In this document: piece by piece, positions 8,993 to 16,906 of the stretch
How positions within the stretch are numbered: the stretch's first letter is position 1
Layout: each line of letters starts with the position of its first letter
NCBI RefSeq assembly: GCF_002742625.1
Contig: NZ_PEBF01000001.1
Coordinates: forward strand, 682,001 to 746,000
Source: Caulobacter sp. FWC2
GTDB taxonomy: Bacteria; Pseudomonadota; Alphaproteobacteria; Caulobacterales; Caulobacteraceae
Direction: 5' to 3'
Length of the DNA: 64,000 nucleotides
The notes under the pieces: generated by a model
Databases searched by the model: none
Told to the model about the DNA's origin: nothing
Seen by the model: the letters and a program-made list of their open reading frames with translations, nothing else
Translations under genes and position numbers: made by a program

Positions 8993-9127
8993 TTAGGCGG
9001 TCAGGCGCTTGCGGCCCTTGGCGCGGCGACGCGCGACGATCTTTTGACCGTTCTTGGTGGCCATACGCGCGCGGTAGCCGTGACGGCGGGCACGCACGAG
9101 CTTCGACGGCTGGAAGGTGCGCTTCAC
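8993..9127 (-). CDS. rpmH: 50S ribosomal protein L34
   Basis: 44-residue very basic ribosomal protein. The start is a GTG at 9127 ([20 protein letters not shown]), because the family begins at KRTFQPS and a GGAG lies 8 nt upstream; a longer frame upstream reads implausible sequence. The C-terminus [12 protein letters not shown] is typical. It heads the rpmH-rnpA-yidC-engB order, conserved near many bacterial origins, although no dnaA or parA gene is visible here. Confidence 0.96.
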   Translation of the reverse strand: MKRTFQPSKLVRARRHGYRARMATKNGQKIVARRRAKGRKRLTA

Positions 9128-9251
9128 GACGTGGCTCCGAAATGCAAATACGTTGAACGCGGTGACTAGGTCCCCGCGAGTGAGGGGCGGTGGATAAAAG
9201 AACGGGCGAGGGATGTCAACCTGAGTCGGTTCAATCACTTGCCTGGCGGGT

Positions 9252-10244
9252 TCACGGAACGATCACCGCCTTGCCCACCACCTTGCGTTCGGCCAGCAGG
9301 TCGAAGGCTTCTCGCCAGCGATCCAGCGGCAACTCAGCGTGGACGTGGGGCCTTATGGCGCCCTCGTCGGCCATTTTCCAGATGGCCTCGGCGTTCTGCC
9401 GGCCCTTCTCGGGAAACTGCCGGCCGTATTCCCCGGCCCGCACGCCCATGACCGAAAAGCCCTTGATCAGCGGCATGTTGACCGAGACGTTCGGGATCCG
9501 GCCCGAGGTGAAGCCGATGACCAGCAGTCGGCCGTCGAAGGCGATGCAGCGGACGCTTTCGTCGAACACGTCGCCGCCCACGGGGTCGTAGATCACGTCG
9601 GCCCCGCAACCGCCGGTGATCGCCTTGACCTGCTCGCGGAAGCCTTCGGTGACGTTGACGATAGCGTCGGGAGCGTAGAGCGCCTGGACGGCCGCCAGCT
9701 TGTCGTCCGAGGCCGAGGCGGCGATCACCTTGGCGCCCAGCGCCTTGGCAAGGTCCACCGCCGCCAGCCCCACCCCGCCGGCCGCGCCGTGGACCAGCAC
9801 CCACTCGCCGGGCTCGACTCGCGCGCGGCGGACCAGGGCGACATAGGCCGTGAGATAGGCCGCGCCATAGGCGGCGGCCTCCGCGAACGACAGACGCGCG
9901 GGCTTGGGCTTCAGCGCCTCGGCCGACAGCACGGCGTATTCCGCGAACCCGCCCAGCCGCGCCCCGCCGACCACGGCGTCGCCGATCTGGAAGCCGGTGA
10001 CGCCCTCGCCCAGCGCGGCGACCTCGCCGGCGATGTCCAGCCCCGGCGTGAAGGGCAGGGGCGGTTTGAACTGGTACTCGCCGCGCGTCATCAGCAGGTC
10101 GGGGAAGTTGACGCTGGCGGCGCGCACGCGGACCAGCACCTCGCCGGGACCCGGCTGGGGCGAGGGGACGTCACGGACGGCGCAGCCGGCGAAGTCAGGG
10201 GCGAGGTCCTCGACGACGAGGGCGCGCATGCTTGTCGCGATCAT
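9252..10244 (-). CDS. NADPH:quinone oxidoreductase-like MDR family protein
   Basis: Zinc-independent medium-chain dehydrogenase/reductase of 330 residues. The N-terminal GroES-like domain carries [20 protein letters not shown]. The Rossmann domain has [20 protein letters not shown] around 145-164, the NADP-binding turn, then [14 protein letters not shown]. The Cys/His zinc ligands of alcohol dehydrogenases are absent, which favours quinone or enoyl reductase activity. The substrate cannot be told. Two in-frame ATGs (10244, 10229) are possible starts. It lies after an esterase gene, from which repeat B separates it. Confidence 0.85.
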   Translation of the reverse strand: MIATSMRALVVEDLAPDFAGCAVRDVPSPQPGPGEVLVRVRAASVNFPDLLMTRGEYQFKPPLPFTPGLDIAGEVAALGEGVTGFQIGDAVVGGARLGGFAEYAVLSAEALKPKPARLSFAEAAAYGAAYLTAYVALVRRARVEPGEWVLVHGAAGGVGLAAVDLAKALGAKVIAASASDDKLAAVQALYAPDAIVNVTEGFREQVKAITGGCGADVIYDPVGGDVFDESVRCIAFDGRLLVIGFTSGRIPNVSVNMPLIKGFSVMGVRAGEYGRQFPEKGRQNAEAIWKMADEGAIRPHVHAELPLDRWREAFDLLAERKVVGKAVIVP

Positions 10245-10245
10245 G

Positions 10246-10374
10246 CCCCCTTCCCCCTTGGATGGGGGAAGGGTTGGGGATGGGGGTGACAGCGGTTCAG
10301 AAAGTGGCTCGGCGCGAAATCGTCAGGCGGGGTCACCCCCATCCCCGCCCTTCCCCCATCAAAGGGGGAAGGGA
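10246..10374. repeat. Palindromic intergenic repeat, copy B
   Basis: The left end reads CCCTTGGATGGGGGAAGGG then GGGGATGGGGGTGAC, and the right end is its inverted copy (GTCACCCCCATCCCCGCCC then TTCCCCCATCAAAGGGGGAA). About 45 bp of variable sequence lies between. The same ends occur in copies C and G. It fills the gap between the quinone oxidoreductase start and the esterase stop. Confidence 0.8.
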
Positions 10375-10393
10375 GAATGTCGGCGCGCATCGC

Positions 10394-11440
10394 TTAGGCC
10401 TTCGCCTGATCAAACGCCTGCCGCACCAGCCCCGCGATCTCGCGGCACGCGCCGTCGGCCGCCGGGATCGCGCCCGTGAAGGCGGTGAACCCGTGCGCCA
10501 GACTGTCGTAACAGCGATACAGCACCGGCACGCCGGCCGCCTGCAGGCGTTTTGCATAGCCCTCGCCCTGGTCGACCAGCGGATCGAAACCGGCGGTGGC
10601 GATCACGGCGGGGGCCAGGCCCGTCAGGTCGGCGGTCTTGTCGGGCGACAGGCGCGGGTCGGCCGGGTCGGCGTCGGCGCTCATATAGTGGCCCATGAAC
10701 CAGTCCATGGTCGCGCGGGTCAGGGGATAGGCGTCTGCATAGGTAGTCATCGACGGCGTTTCGCTGGCCACGTCGACGGCGGGATAGATCAGGATCTGGA
10801 GCGCCGGTTGCGGCTCGCCCTTGCGCTGCATCTCCTGGGCGACGATGGCCGAGAAGTTGCCGCCCATGCTGTCGCCGCCGATGGCCGGCGGGACCGGCGC
10901 GGCGCCGAAGCGGCCGGTGTTGTCGCGCGCCCAGCGATAGGCCGCGAGCACGTCCTCCAGCCCAGCCGGGAACTTGTGCTCGGGGGCCAGGCGGTAGTCG
11001 ACCGAGATCACCGCCGTGCGGGCGATCCGCGCCAGGATCGAACAGAAGGCGTGGCAGGACTCCAGGTCGCCGATCACCCCGCCGCCCATGTGGGCGTAGA
11101 CGATCAGCGGCGCGCTGGAGTCCTGCCCGTCCGGCCGATAGGCGCGGGCCGGGATCGGACCGTTCGGACCTTCGATGGACAGGCTCTCGGTGCGCACGCC
11201 GGGCTCCAGCGGCCCTTGCACCGCGGCGAGGCCCCGGGCGCTGCCGGCCACGGCTTCGGCCGGCGACAACGTGGTCATGGCGGGCATCTTCTTGGCCGCG
11301 TTGGCGAAGAACTGGAAGCGGGGGTCCAGTGTTCTGCCGCCCTTGTAGACGACCCCGCCGCCCGACATGGCCCGCAGGATCGGGCTGGGCAGGGACATGA
11401 TCAGCTTCAGGATGGTTTTCTGGGCGGCGTCGGAAGCCAT
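10394..11440 (-). CDS. HSL-family (type IV) alpha/beta hydrolase
   Basis: Carboxyl ester hydrolase of 348 residues. The oxyanion-hole motif is HMGGG (family HGGG), around residue 115, and the nucleophile elbow is GDSMGG instead of the usual GDSAGG, around residue 190. The acid is in TAGFDPLVDQG and the catalytic His in LAHGF near the C-terminus. The catalytic set looks complete. It neighbours a TetR regulator and, further on, a flavin monooxygenase; such esterases often hydrolyse esters made by monooxygenases, but that link is inferred here. No signal peptide is visible, so it is probably cytoplasmic. Confidence 0.85.
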   Translation of the reverse strand: MASDAAQKTILKLIMSLPSPILRAMSGGGVVYKGGRTLDPRFQFFANAAKKMPAMTTLSPAEAVAGSARGLAAVQGPLEPGVRTESLSIEGPNGPIPARAYRPDGQDSSAPLIVYAHMGGGVIGDLESCHAFCSILARIARTAVISVDYRLAPEHKFPAGLEDVLAAYRWARDNTGRFGAAPVPPAIGGDSMGGNFSAIVAQEMQRKGEPQPALQILIYPAVDVASETPSMTTYADAYPLTRATMDWFMGHYMSADADPADPRLSPDKTADLTGLAPAVIATAGFDPLVDQGEGYAKRLQAAGVPVLYRCYDSLAHGFTAFTGAIPAADGACREIAGLVRQAFDQAKA

Positions 11441-11481
11441 GGTTTCCCCACTCTCTGCGTTCTTGTCGCTGGACTTGGTGT

Positions 11482-12117
11482 CTACAGTCTTGGCAGGGTG
11501 GGCAAGCCGCCCAGGATCAGCTTGACCGCGAAGTCCGCGGCGCCCTCGGTGTCGACGGGCCGCCGCTCCAGCATCTTGTCGCCGATCTCGCGGGCCACGG
11601 CGATGCAGGCGGCGGTCAGATAGTCGAGGTCGACCGGCGGGGCGTGAGTCTGCTCCAGCACCCGGGCGAAGGCCTCGCGCACCTCGTCGAACACGGCGGT
11701 CACCTCGGGCGACGGACGCGCGTGCGGGATCTGCTCGCCGGGCGGCCTGTTGATGCGCCAGCTCTCCTGCTCGGTGGCCACGAAGTTGAAATAGGCCAGG
11801 ATCGCCCCGCGCACGAAGCTCTCGAAATCGGTCGCCTTCTCGGATTCGGCGCGCAGGAGGGGCCGGAAGCGCCGCGCGCCGTCATCGGCCAGGGCGTCGA
11901 ACACCTCTTCCTTGGACTTGTAGTAGTTGTAGAAGGTGCCCGAGGCCAAACCCGTGCGGCGGATGATGTCGCGCACCGTGGCGGCGTCGTAGCCCAGCTC
12001 GCCGAACACCTCGCGCGCGGCGTCCAGGATCGCCTGGCGATTGGCGGTCTTGGTGCGCTCCCGCTTGCCCGGTCGCTGATCGACATGGGGCTTGGGGAAG
12101 TAGGCGATATTCGACAT
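11482..12117 (-). CDS. TetR/AcrR family transcriptional regulator
   Basis: 211-residue repressor. I place the start at the ATG at 12117 (MSNIAYFPKPHVDQ). The frame is open upstream but lacks family sequence. The DNA-binding domain reads QAILDAAREVFGELGYDAAT followed by VRDIIRRTGLASGTFYNYYK, a classic TetR helix-turn-helix. The C-terminal ligand domain is not assignable. A 19-bp sequence in its promoter region (12355-12373) is repeated exactly upstream of the flavin monooxygenase, suggesting autoregulation plus control of that gene. Confidence 0.88.
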   Translation of the reverse strand: MSNIAYFPKPHVDQRPGKRERTKTANRQAILDAAREVFGELGYDAATVRDIIRRTGLASGTFYNYYKSKEEVFDALADDGARRFRPLLRAESEKATDFESFVRGAILAYFNFVATEQESWRINRPPGEQIPHARPSPEVTAVFDEVREAFARVLEQTHAPPVDLDYLTAACIAVAREIGDKMLERRPVDTEGAADFAVKLILGGLPTLPRL

Positions 12118-12354
12118 GGACCGCGACTCAGGAGCGGGACGTTCGTGACGCCCCGTCACGATCACAGCCTTACTCCGCGGCGACACGCAAGACTTTCGCC
12201 GCTCGCGGTTGAATCGGGAGGGGATTTCCTTCTCGCCCCGGCCCGCTTCAGGCCCTATTCCGGACGCGCTCACGTCGAAGAGGCAGACCCTGGGCAGGGC
12301 GAAGACGGCGGAGCCGGCGGCCATCGAGCGTCCTCCCGTCGCGGGTTACCGAGC

Positions 12355-12373
12355 GACTTATCGTTGTTCAGGA
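12355..12373. promoter_or_regulatory. 19-bp shared box, copy 1 (tetR promoter)
   Basis: GACTTATCGTTGTTCAGGA lies about 240 bp upstream of the tetR start. An identical copy is at 14202-14220 in the same orientation relative to the gene it precedes. It is a candidate TetR operator; internal symmetry is weak. Confidence 0.6.
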
Positions 12374-12419
12374 AGGATGCGCCCTTGGCGGGGAGCGTCA
12401 ATGTTTACGCGAGGGGAAG

Positions 12420-12671
12420 TCAGAGCCCCTTGATCGGCTGCTCGATCTCGTAGACGGCCTCGCTGATCGCCTCCAGCTTCTCGCGGTACAGCGTCGAGGC
12501 GTCGTGGAGGCCCTGGTTGTAGTAGTGCGGCCCCAGCCGCTCGGTGATGAAGTCGAGCAGGAACTCGGCGTCGAAGCCTTTCACGTCCAGGTCCAGCTCG
12601 GTCCGGAGGTAGTCGGAGAGCCCGCCGACCAGCTTGGCGCGGGTGTCCTTGTCGAAGGTGATCTTGGCCAT
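12420..12671 (-). CDS. DUF2164 family protein
   Basis: 83-residue protein matching the DUF2164 pattern: ITFDKDTRAKLVGGLSDYLR near the start, then FDAEFLLDFITERLGPHYYN and QGLHDA around 37-60. Length is typical. The function of the family is unknown. It is acidic, with no signal or membrane segment. It lies between the monooxygenase and tetR on the same strand, with repeat C upstream. Confidence 0.82.
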   Translation of the reverse strand: MAKITFDKDTRAKLVGGLSDYLRTELDLDVKGFDAEFLLDFITERLGPHYYNQGLHDASTLYREKLEAISEAVYEIEQPIKGL

Positions 12672-12685
12672 GGTGACTTTCTTCT

Positions 12686-12806
12686 CCCTTCCCCCTCGAT
12701 GGGGGAAGGGCGGGGATGGGGGTGATGCGGCGTTGGCGACACCTCGCCCTTTTCGGCAGCGGTGTCACCCCCATCCCAAACCCTTCCCCCATCAAAGGGG
12801 GAAGGG
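12686..12806. repeat. Palindromic intergenic repeat, copy C
   Basis: Same terminal inverted repeats as copy B: CCCTTCCCCCTCGATGGGGG at the left and TTCCCCCATCAAAGGGGGAA at the right, each with an inner GGGGATGGGGGTGAT/GTCACCCCCATCCC block. The middle is about 40 bp and differs from copies B and G. It lies between the DUF2164 gene and the monooxygenase. Confidence 0.8.
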
Positions 12807-12807
12807 C

Positions 12808-14190
12808 TTAGCTGGCCAGCAACGGCTCCATCCTGATCTCCGCCAGCGCCGGCACCGGCAGCTTGCCGCCCTGGCCCCGCGCGCGCGCCTCGCCCTTGGC
12901 GATCTCTTTCTTCAGGTCGGCGCAATAGACGTTGAAGTCGACCTGGATGGTGTGCCGGGCCGAGTCGTAGAACTGGCCGGTGTGGCGTTCCTCGTCCTTG
13001 GCCGTGATGCGGACCATCTCGGCGTCCGACGGCGGCGCGTACTTGCCCGCCAGATACCCGGCCGCCAGTTTGGCCTGCTGTTCGGCGAAGTTCACCAGGG
13101 TCGGCAACGGCTGGGCCAGGCCCATGAAGAACAGGTTGGGGGTCCCCGGTTTCATCATTCGCTTGAACAGCGGAAAGCGGTGGTCGGCGCCCGGCAGCAG
13201 GGCCGGGTCGTCGAAGAACGGGAAGCTGATCTTGTAGCCGGTGGCGAAGACGATGGCGTCGACCGCCTCGACGCTGTCGTCGGCGAAGCGCACCTGCTTG
13301 CCCTCCAGCGCCTTGATCGCCGGCTTGAACTTGATGTCGCCGCAGCCCGCGCGGGTCAGGAACTCGCCGGAGACCGACGGGTGGGCCTCCAGCGGCTCGT
13401 GGTCGGGCTTGGGCAGGCCGTAGTCTTCCATCTTGCCGATGGTCTTCTTGATCACCGAGCGGGCGAGGGAGAGCCCCAGCTTGCGCGGCATCCAGGCCGG
13501 CATGGCGCTCTTGTCCGCCGGCTTGCCGTTCAGGTACTTGGGGAACACCCAGACCCCGCGCCGGGCCGAGACCCAGAGGTTTTTCGCGATCGGCCGCTGG
13601 GAGAGCTCGCTGGCGATGTCCATGGCCGAATTGCCCATGCCGACCACCACGACGTTCTTGCCGCGCATGTCCACGGGATCGAACGGGTCGCTATAGGCGT
13701 GGGCGTGGAAGGCGGGACCGTCGAATTCGCCCGGATACTCGGGTGTGCGCGGGTCCCAGTGGTGGCCGTTGCAGACGAACAGGACGTCGTAGAGCCGCGT
13801 CTCGCCTGTCGACAGGGTCACCGACCATAGGCCGTCATCGGTGCGATGGGCGCGCTCGACCCGGGTGTTGAAGGTGATCGTCTCGCGCAGGCCGAAGTGG
13901 TCGACATAGTCCTTGAAGTACTGGAACAACTGCGCGTGGTGCGGGAAGTCCGGCCAGTCCTTCGGCACGGGGAAGTCCTCGAACGCCAGCCGCCACTTGC
14001 TGGTGTCGATATGCAGGCTCTCGTAGCAGGCCGACAGGCCATTGGGGTTCTTGAAGTACCAGTTGCCGCCGATCTCGTCGGACATCTCGAAGCAGTCGTA
14101 CGGGACGCCGTGGTCCTTCAGCCGCTTGATCGTGGTGAAGCCGCTGCAGCCCGCGCCGATGACGCACGCTTTCGGGAGCTTTGCGGACAT
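12808..14190 (-). CDS. Flavin-containing monooxygenase (class B, FMO type)
   Basis: 460-residue FAD/NADPH monooxygenase. The FAD-binding GxGxxG is GAGCSG near residue 12 and the NADPH-binding GMGNSA lies around residue 183. Between them is the fingerprint FDGPAFHAHAY, which fits FxGxxxHxxxY of FMOs rather than the FxGxxxHxxxWP of classical Baeyer-Villiger enzymes. A terminal ATG motif, FATGYKISFPF, is also present. The substrate is unknown; N- or S-oxygenation or ketone oxidation are possible. Its promoter has the 19-bp box shared with the neighbouring tetR gene. Confidence 0.88.
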   Translation of the reverse strand: MSAKLPKACVIGAGCSGFTTIKRLKDHGVPYDCFEMSDEIGGNWYFKNPNGLSACYESLHIDTSKWRLAFEDFPVPKDWPDFPHHAQLFQYFKDYVDHFGLRETITFNTRVERAHRTDDGLWSVTLSTGETRLYDVLFVCNGHHWDPRTPEYPGEFDGPAFHAHAYSDPFDPVDMRGKNVVVVGMGNSAMDIASELSQRPIAKNLWVSARRGVWVFPKYLNGKPADKSAMPAWMPRKLGLSLARSVIKKTIGKMEDYGLPKPDHEPLEAHPSVSGEFLTRAGCGDIKFKPAIKALEGKQVRFADDSVEAVDAIVFATGYKISFPFFDDPALLPGADHRFPLFKRMMKPGTPNLFFMGLAQPLPTLVNFAEQQAKLAAGYLAGKYAPPSDAEMVRITAKDEERHTGQFYDSARHTIQVDFNVYCADLKKEIAKGEARARGQGGKLPVPALAEIRMEPLLAS

Positions 14191-14201
14191 TCCACCCTCC
14201 T

Positions 14202-14220
14202 GACTTATCGTTGTTCAGGA
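14202..14220. promoter_or_regulatory. 19-bp shared box, copy 2 (monooxygenase promoter)
   Basis: Exact copy of 12355-12373, only 12 bp upstream of the monooxygenase ATG, so binding there would block transcription or translation initiation. Confidence 0.6.
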
Positions 14221-14264
14221 GTGTACCGGTGTTATGCGGAGCGGCAAGCGGCCCTTGGGGAAGC

Positions 14265-14591
14265 TCAGCGCCCGAAGCGCGCCGGCGTATAGGTGGCCGT
14301 ACAGGCGGCGTTGCACTGGGCCCAGCGGCCGCCGCAGCCGTCGTCGTCGCCGCTGGCCTGGCAGAAGTAGAGCGTCTTCGAACAGGTCGCCTTGCACTGC
14401 TGGGCGTCGCCGGCGGGCCGGCTCTGGGCCAGCGGGATCGGAGCGGGCAGGACAAAGCTGGTCGCGCCGACGGGGGCGGCGACGACCGTGACGGGCTTCT
14501 TGGCTTTCGGCGGGGCCGGGATCGTCGCCTGGCCGGCCAGGGCCGGGCCGGCCAAGGCGAGGATCAGCAGGACCAGAAGGGGGCGGCGCAT
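14265..14591 (-). CDS. Small secreted Cys-rich protein, unknown function
   Basis: 108 residues. A clear signal peptide (MRRPLLVLLILALAGPALAG) is followed by a Pro/Lys/Ala-rich linker. A compact C-terminal domain carries six cysteines (QQCKATC, YFCQ, DGCGG, AQCNAAC), probably three disulfides in the periplasm. I do not recognise the family. It stands alone between the monooxygenase and the sorbosone-dehydrogenase-like gene. Confidence 0.7.
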   Translation of the reverse strand: MRRPLLVLLILALAGPALAGQATIPAPPKAKKPVTVVAAPVGATSFVLPAPIPLAQSRPAGDAQQCKATCSKTLYFCQASGDDDGCGGRWAQCNAACTATYTPARFGR

Positions 14592-14680
14592 GAAGCGACC
14601 CTAGCGCGCCGGGGTAAAGGCCCGATTAACCATGTTTCTCGGGTTCGGACCCTATCGGCGAACTGCGGAAGCGGAGCGCA

Positions 14681-16009
14681 CTACCGCGTCGGGCTGACCC
14701 GCCACACCGCATTCCCCACGTCGTCGGCCACCAGCAGCGCGCCCAAGCTGTCCACCGTCACGCCGACCGGCCGGCCTTGAGCCTTGCCGTTGGCGTCCAG
14801 GAAGCCGGTCAGGAAATCCTCGACCCCGCCGGCGGGCTTGCCGTCGATGAACGGCACGAAGATCACCTTGTAGCCCGCCTGCGGATTACGGTTCCACGAG
14901 CCGTGCTGGCCGACGAACGTCCCACCCCAATATCGGGCCGGGAAGCTCTTGCCTGTATAGAAGGTCAGGCCCAGCGAGGCGGTGTGGGCGCCCAGGGCGT
15001 AGTCGGGGACGGTGGCGCGCTCGACGAGGTCGGGGCGGCGGTCCTTGTCCTTGACCCGCTTGTCGACGTGGCGGCCGTAGTAGCTGTAGGGCCAGCCGTA
15101 GAAACCGCCCTCGCGGACCGAGGTCATGTAGTCGGGCACCAGGTCGTTGCCCAGCTCGTCGCGCTCGTTGACGGCGGTCCACAGCTGGCCATTGGCCGGG
15201 TTCCAGGACAGGCCGACGGGATTGCGCAGGCCCGAGGCGAAGATCCGCTGCTGGCCCGTGGCGAGGTCGATTTCGTGGATCGCGGCGCGGCCCTCCTCGG
15301 CCGGGATGCCGTTCTCGCCGACATTGCTGTTCGAACCGACGCTCGCATAGAGCTTTGAGCCGTCCGCGCTGGCGATGATGTTCTTGGTCCAGTGGTGGTT
15401 GATCGGCCCGCCCGGCAGGTCGGCGACCTTGCGCGGCGGCGCCGAGATGCGGGTCGCGCCGGTCGTGTAGGGGAAGGCGACGACGGCGTCGGCGTTGGCG
15501 ACGTAGAGCGTGTCGCCGACCAGGGCCATGCCGAACGGCGAGTGCAGGCCGGTCAGGAACGGGACCTTCATCTCCGCCACGCCGTCGTGGTCGGCGTCGC
15601 GCAGCAGGGTGATGCGGTCGGCGCTGGGCACGCCGGCCCCGGCCTTCTTCATCAGCTTGGTCTCGAAGAAGCCCTTCAGTCCCTTGGGCTTCTCGCCGTC
15701 GGAGGGTTTGTTGCTCTCGGCGACCAGCACGTCGCCGTTGGGCAGGACGAGCAGCCAGCGCGGATGGTCCAGGCCTTGCGCGAACGGCTGCACTTGGAAG
15801 CCGGCCGGGGCTTTGGGCGTCACGCCGGCCGGCCAGCCGACGACGTCGGAGACCTTGACGGTCGGGATCAGGCTCTTGCTGGGCTTGGGCAGTTGCGGAT
15901 TAGGGCCGTAGCCGACGGCGCTGTTCTGTTGGCCATTGCTCTGGCCGCAGGCGGCGAGGGCGGTCAACGCCACACCGACGATCAAGATTTCGCGAAACCG
16001 ACGCCGCAT
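14681..16009 (-). CDS. PQQ/sorbosone dehydrogenase-like lipoprotein
   Basis: 442-residue six-bladed propeller of the GSDH/L-sorbosone dehydrogenase family. A lipobox (LTALAACG, Cys at ~21) predicts membrane anchoring. Family features include HPRWLLVLPNGDVLVAESN around 83-101, GLHSPFGMAL, NHHWTKNI, FASGLRNPVGLSWNP, NERDELGNDLVPDY and FVGQHGSWNR. Such proteins oxidise sugars with PQQ in some bacteria, but many members have no proven activity. No PQQ synthesis genes are nearby. Transcribed alone; divergent from the SGNH esterase. Confidence 0.83.
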   Translation of the reverse strand: MRRRFREILIVGVALTALAACGQSNGQQNSAVGYGPNPQLPKPSKSLIPTVKVSDVVGWPAGVTPKAPAGFQVQPFAQGLDHPRWLLVLPNGDVLVAESNKPSDGEKPKGLKGFFETKLMKKAGAGVPSADRITLLRDADHDGVAEMKVPFLTGLHSPFGMALVGDTLYVANADAVVAFPYTTGATRISAPPRKVADLPGGPINHHWTKNIIASADGSKLYASVGSNSNVGENGIPAEEGRAAIHEIDLATGQQRIFASGLRNPVGLSWNPANGQLWTAVNERDELGNDLVPDYMTSVREGGFYGWPYSYYGRHVDKRVKDKDRRPDLVERATVPDYALGAHTASLGLTFYTGKSFPARYWGGTFVGQHGSWNRNPQAGYKVIFVPFIDGKPAGGVEDFLTGFLDANGKAQGRPVGVTVDSLGALLVADDVGNAVWRVSPTR

Positions 16010-16084
16010 TGAACGCTTCCCTCTTCATCCTGCGTTCAACGCGCAGGGTGTTTGTTCTGTTCTTGTAGTTCATACGGTTCGTCG

Positions 16085-16780
16085 ATGGTGAAGTTCCAGT
16101 CCCTCGCTTGGCAAACGTCCCTTTTGGGTCGCCGGCGGATTTTGGCCGGCCTCGCGGCGCTGGCCATGCCGGGCGCCGCGTTCGCGGACATGCGCAAAGG
16201 CAAGCCGCTGGCGAAGCCCGCGCCGCCGCCGGCTCTTCCGGTGGTCACGGTGCTGGGCGACTCGATCACGGCGGGTCTGGGTCTGGCGCAGGATCTCTCC
16301 ATGCCGGCGCGCCTACAGGCGGCGCTGGAGCGGATGGGCGCGCCGTCGCGGGTGCGGAACCTGGGCGTGCTGGGCGACACCAGCGCCAACGGCCTGGCGC
16401 GCGTCGACCGCGTGCCCGCCGAGAGCCTGGTCTGCGTGGTGGCGCTGGGCGGCAACGACCTGCTGCTGGGCGTCGACCCGTCGATGACCAAGGCCAATCT
16501 GAGGGCCATCGTCCAGCACCTGAAGACGAAGAACATCCGCGTGGTGCTGGCCGGAGTCCGCGCCCCGGGCCTGCTGGGCGTCGACTATGCCCGCCGCTTC
16601 ACCCAGCTCTATCCGGACCTGGCGAGGGAGCAAGGCGTGTTCTACGCGCCGGATTTCCTGACGGGCGTGATCGGGGTGTCGCGCTACATGCAGCGCGACG
16701 GGATCCATCCCAATGCCGACGGGGCCAGGATCATCGCCGACCGCCTGGCGCCGGTGGTGGCGCAGGCGCTGAAGGCTTAG
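16085..16780 (+). CDS. SGNH hydrolase, arylesterase/TesA-like
   Basis: 231-residue secreted esterase. I use the ATG at 16085; the frame opens with a TTG at 16052. A twin-Arg-like hydrophobic leader (RRRILAGLAALAMPGAAFA) precedes the mature part. The blocks are GDSITAGLGL (nucleophile Ser), the Gly block NLGVLGDTSANG, the Asn block GGNDLLLG, and DGIHPN with the Asp/His pair. All four SGNH residues are present. Close to TesA lysophospholipase/arylesterase in length and motif. Confidence 0.9.
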   Translation: MVKFQSLAWQTSLLGRRRILAGLAALAMPGAAFADMRKGKPLAKPAPPPALPVVTVLGDSITAGLGLAQDLSMPARLQAALERMGAPSRVRNLGVLGDTSANGLARVDRVPAESLVCVVALGGNDLLLGVDPSMTKANLRAIVQHLKTKNIRVVLAGVRAPGLLGVDYARRFTQLYPDLAREQGVFYAPDFLTGVIGVSRYMQRDGIHPNADGARIIADRLAPVVAQALKA

Positions 16781-16786
16781 GGACAA

Positions 16787-16905
16787 GATGCTCCCCGCGA
16801 TGCGGGGGAGCTGTCACGGAGTGACTGAGGGGGCCTTCACGGCTAAGGCCCAGCTCGCCCCCTCCGGTCCTGCGGACCACCTCCCCCGCATCGCGGGGGA
16901 GGATA
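16787..16905. repeat. Palindromic intergenic repeat, copy D
   Basis: Ends GATGCTCCCCGCGATGCGGG and CCCCGCATCGCGGGGGAGGA are inverted copies, with inner GAGTGACTGAGGGGGC and GCCCCCTCCGGTCCTGCGGA blocks. It is near identical in plan to copies E and F. It sits between the convergent ends of the SGNH esterase and the RND permease, where it could end transcription both ways. Confidence 0.8.
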
Positions 16906-16906
16906 C

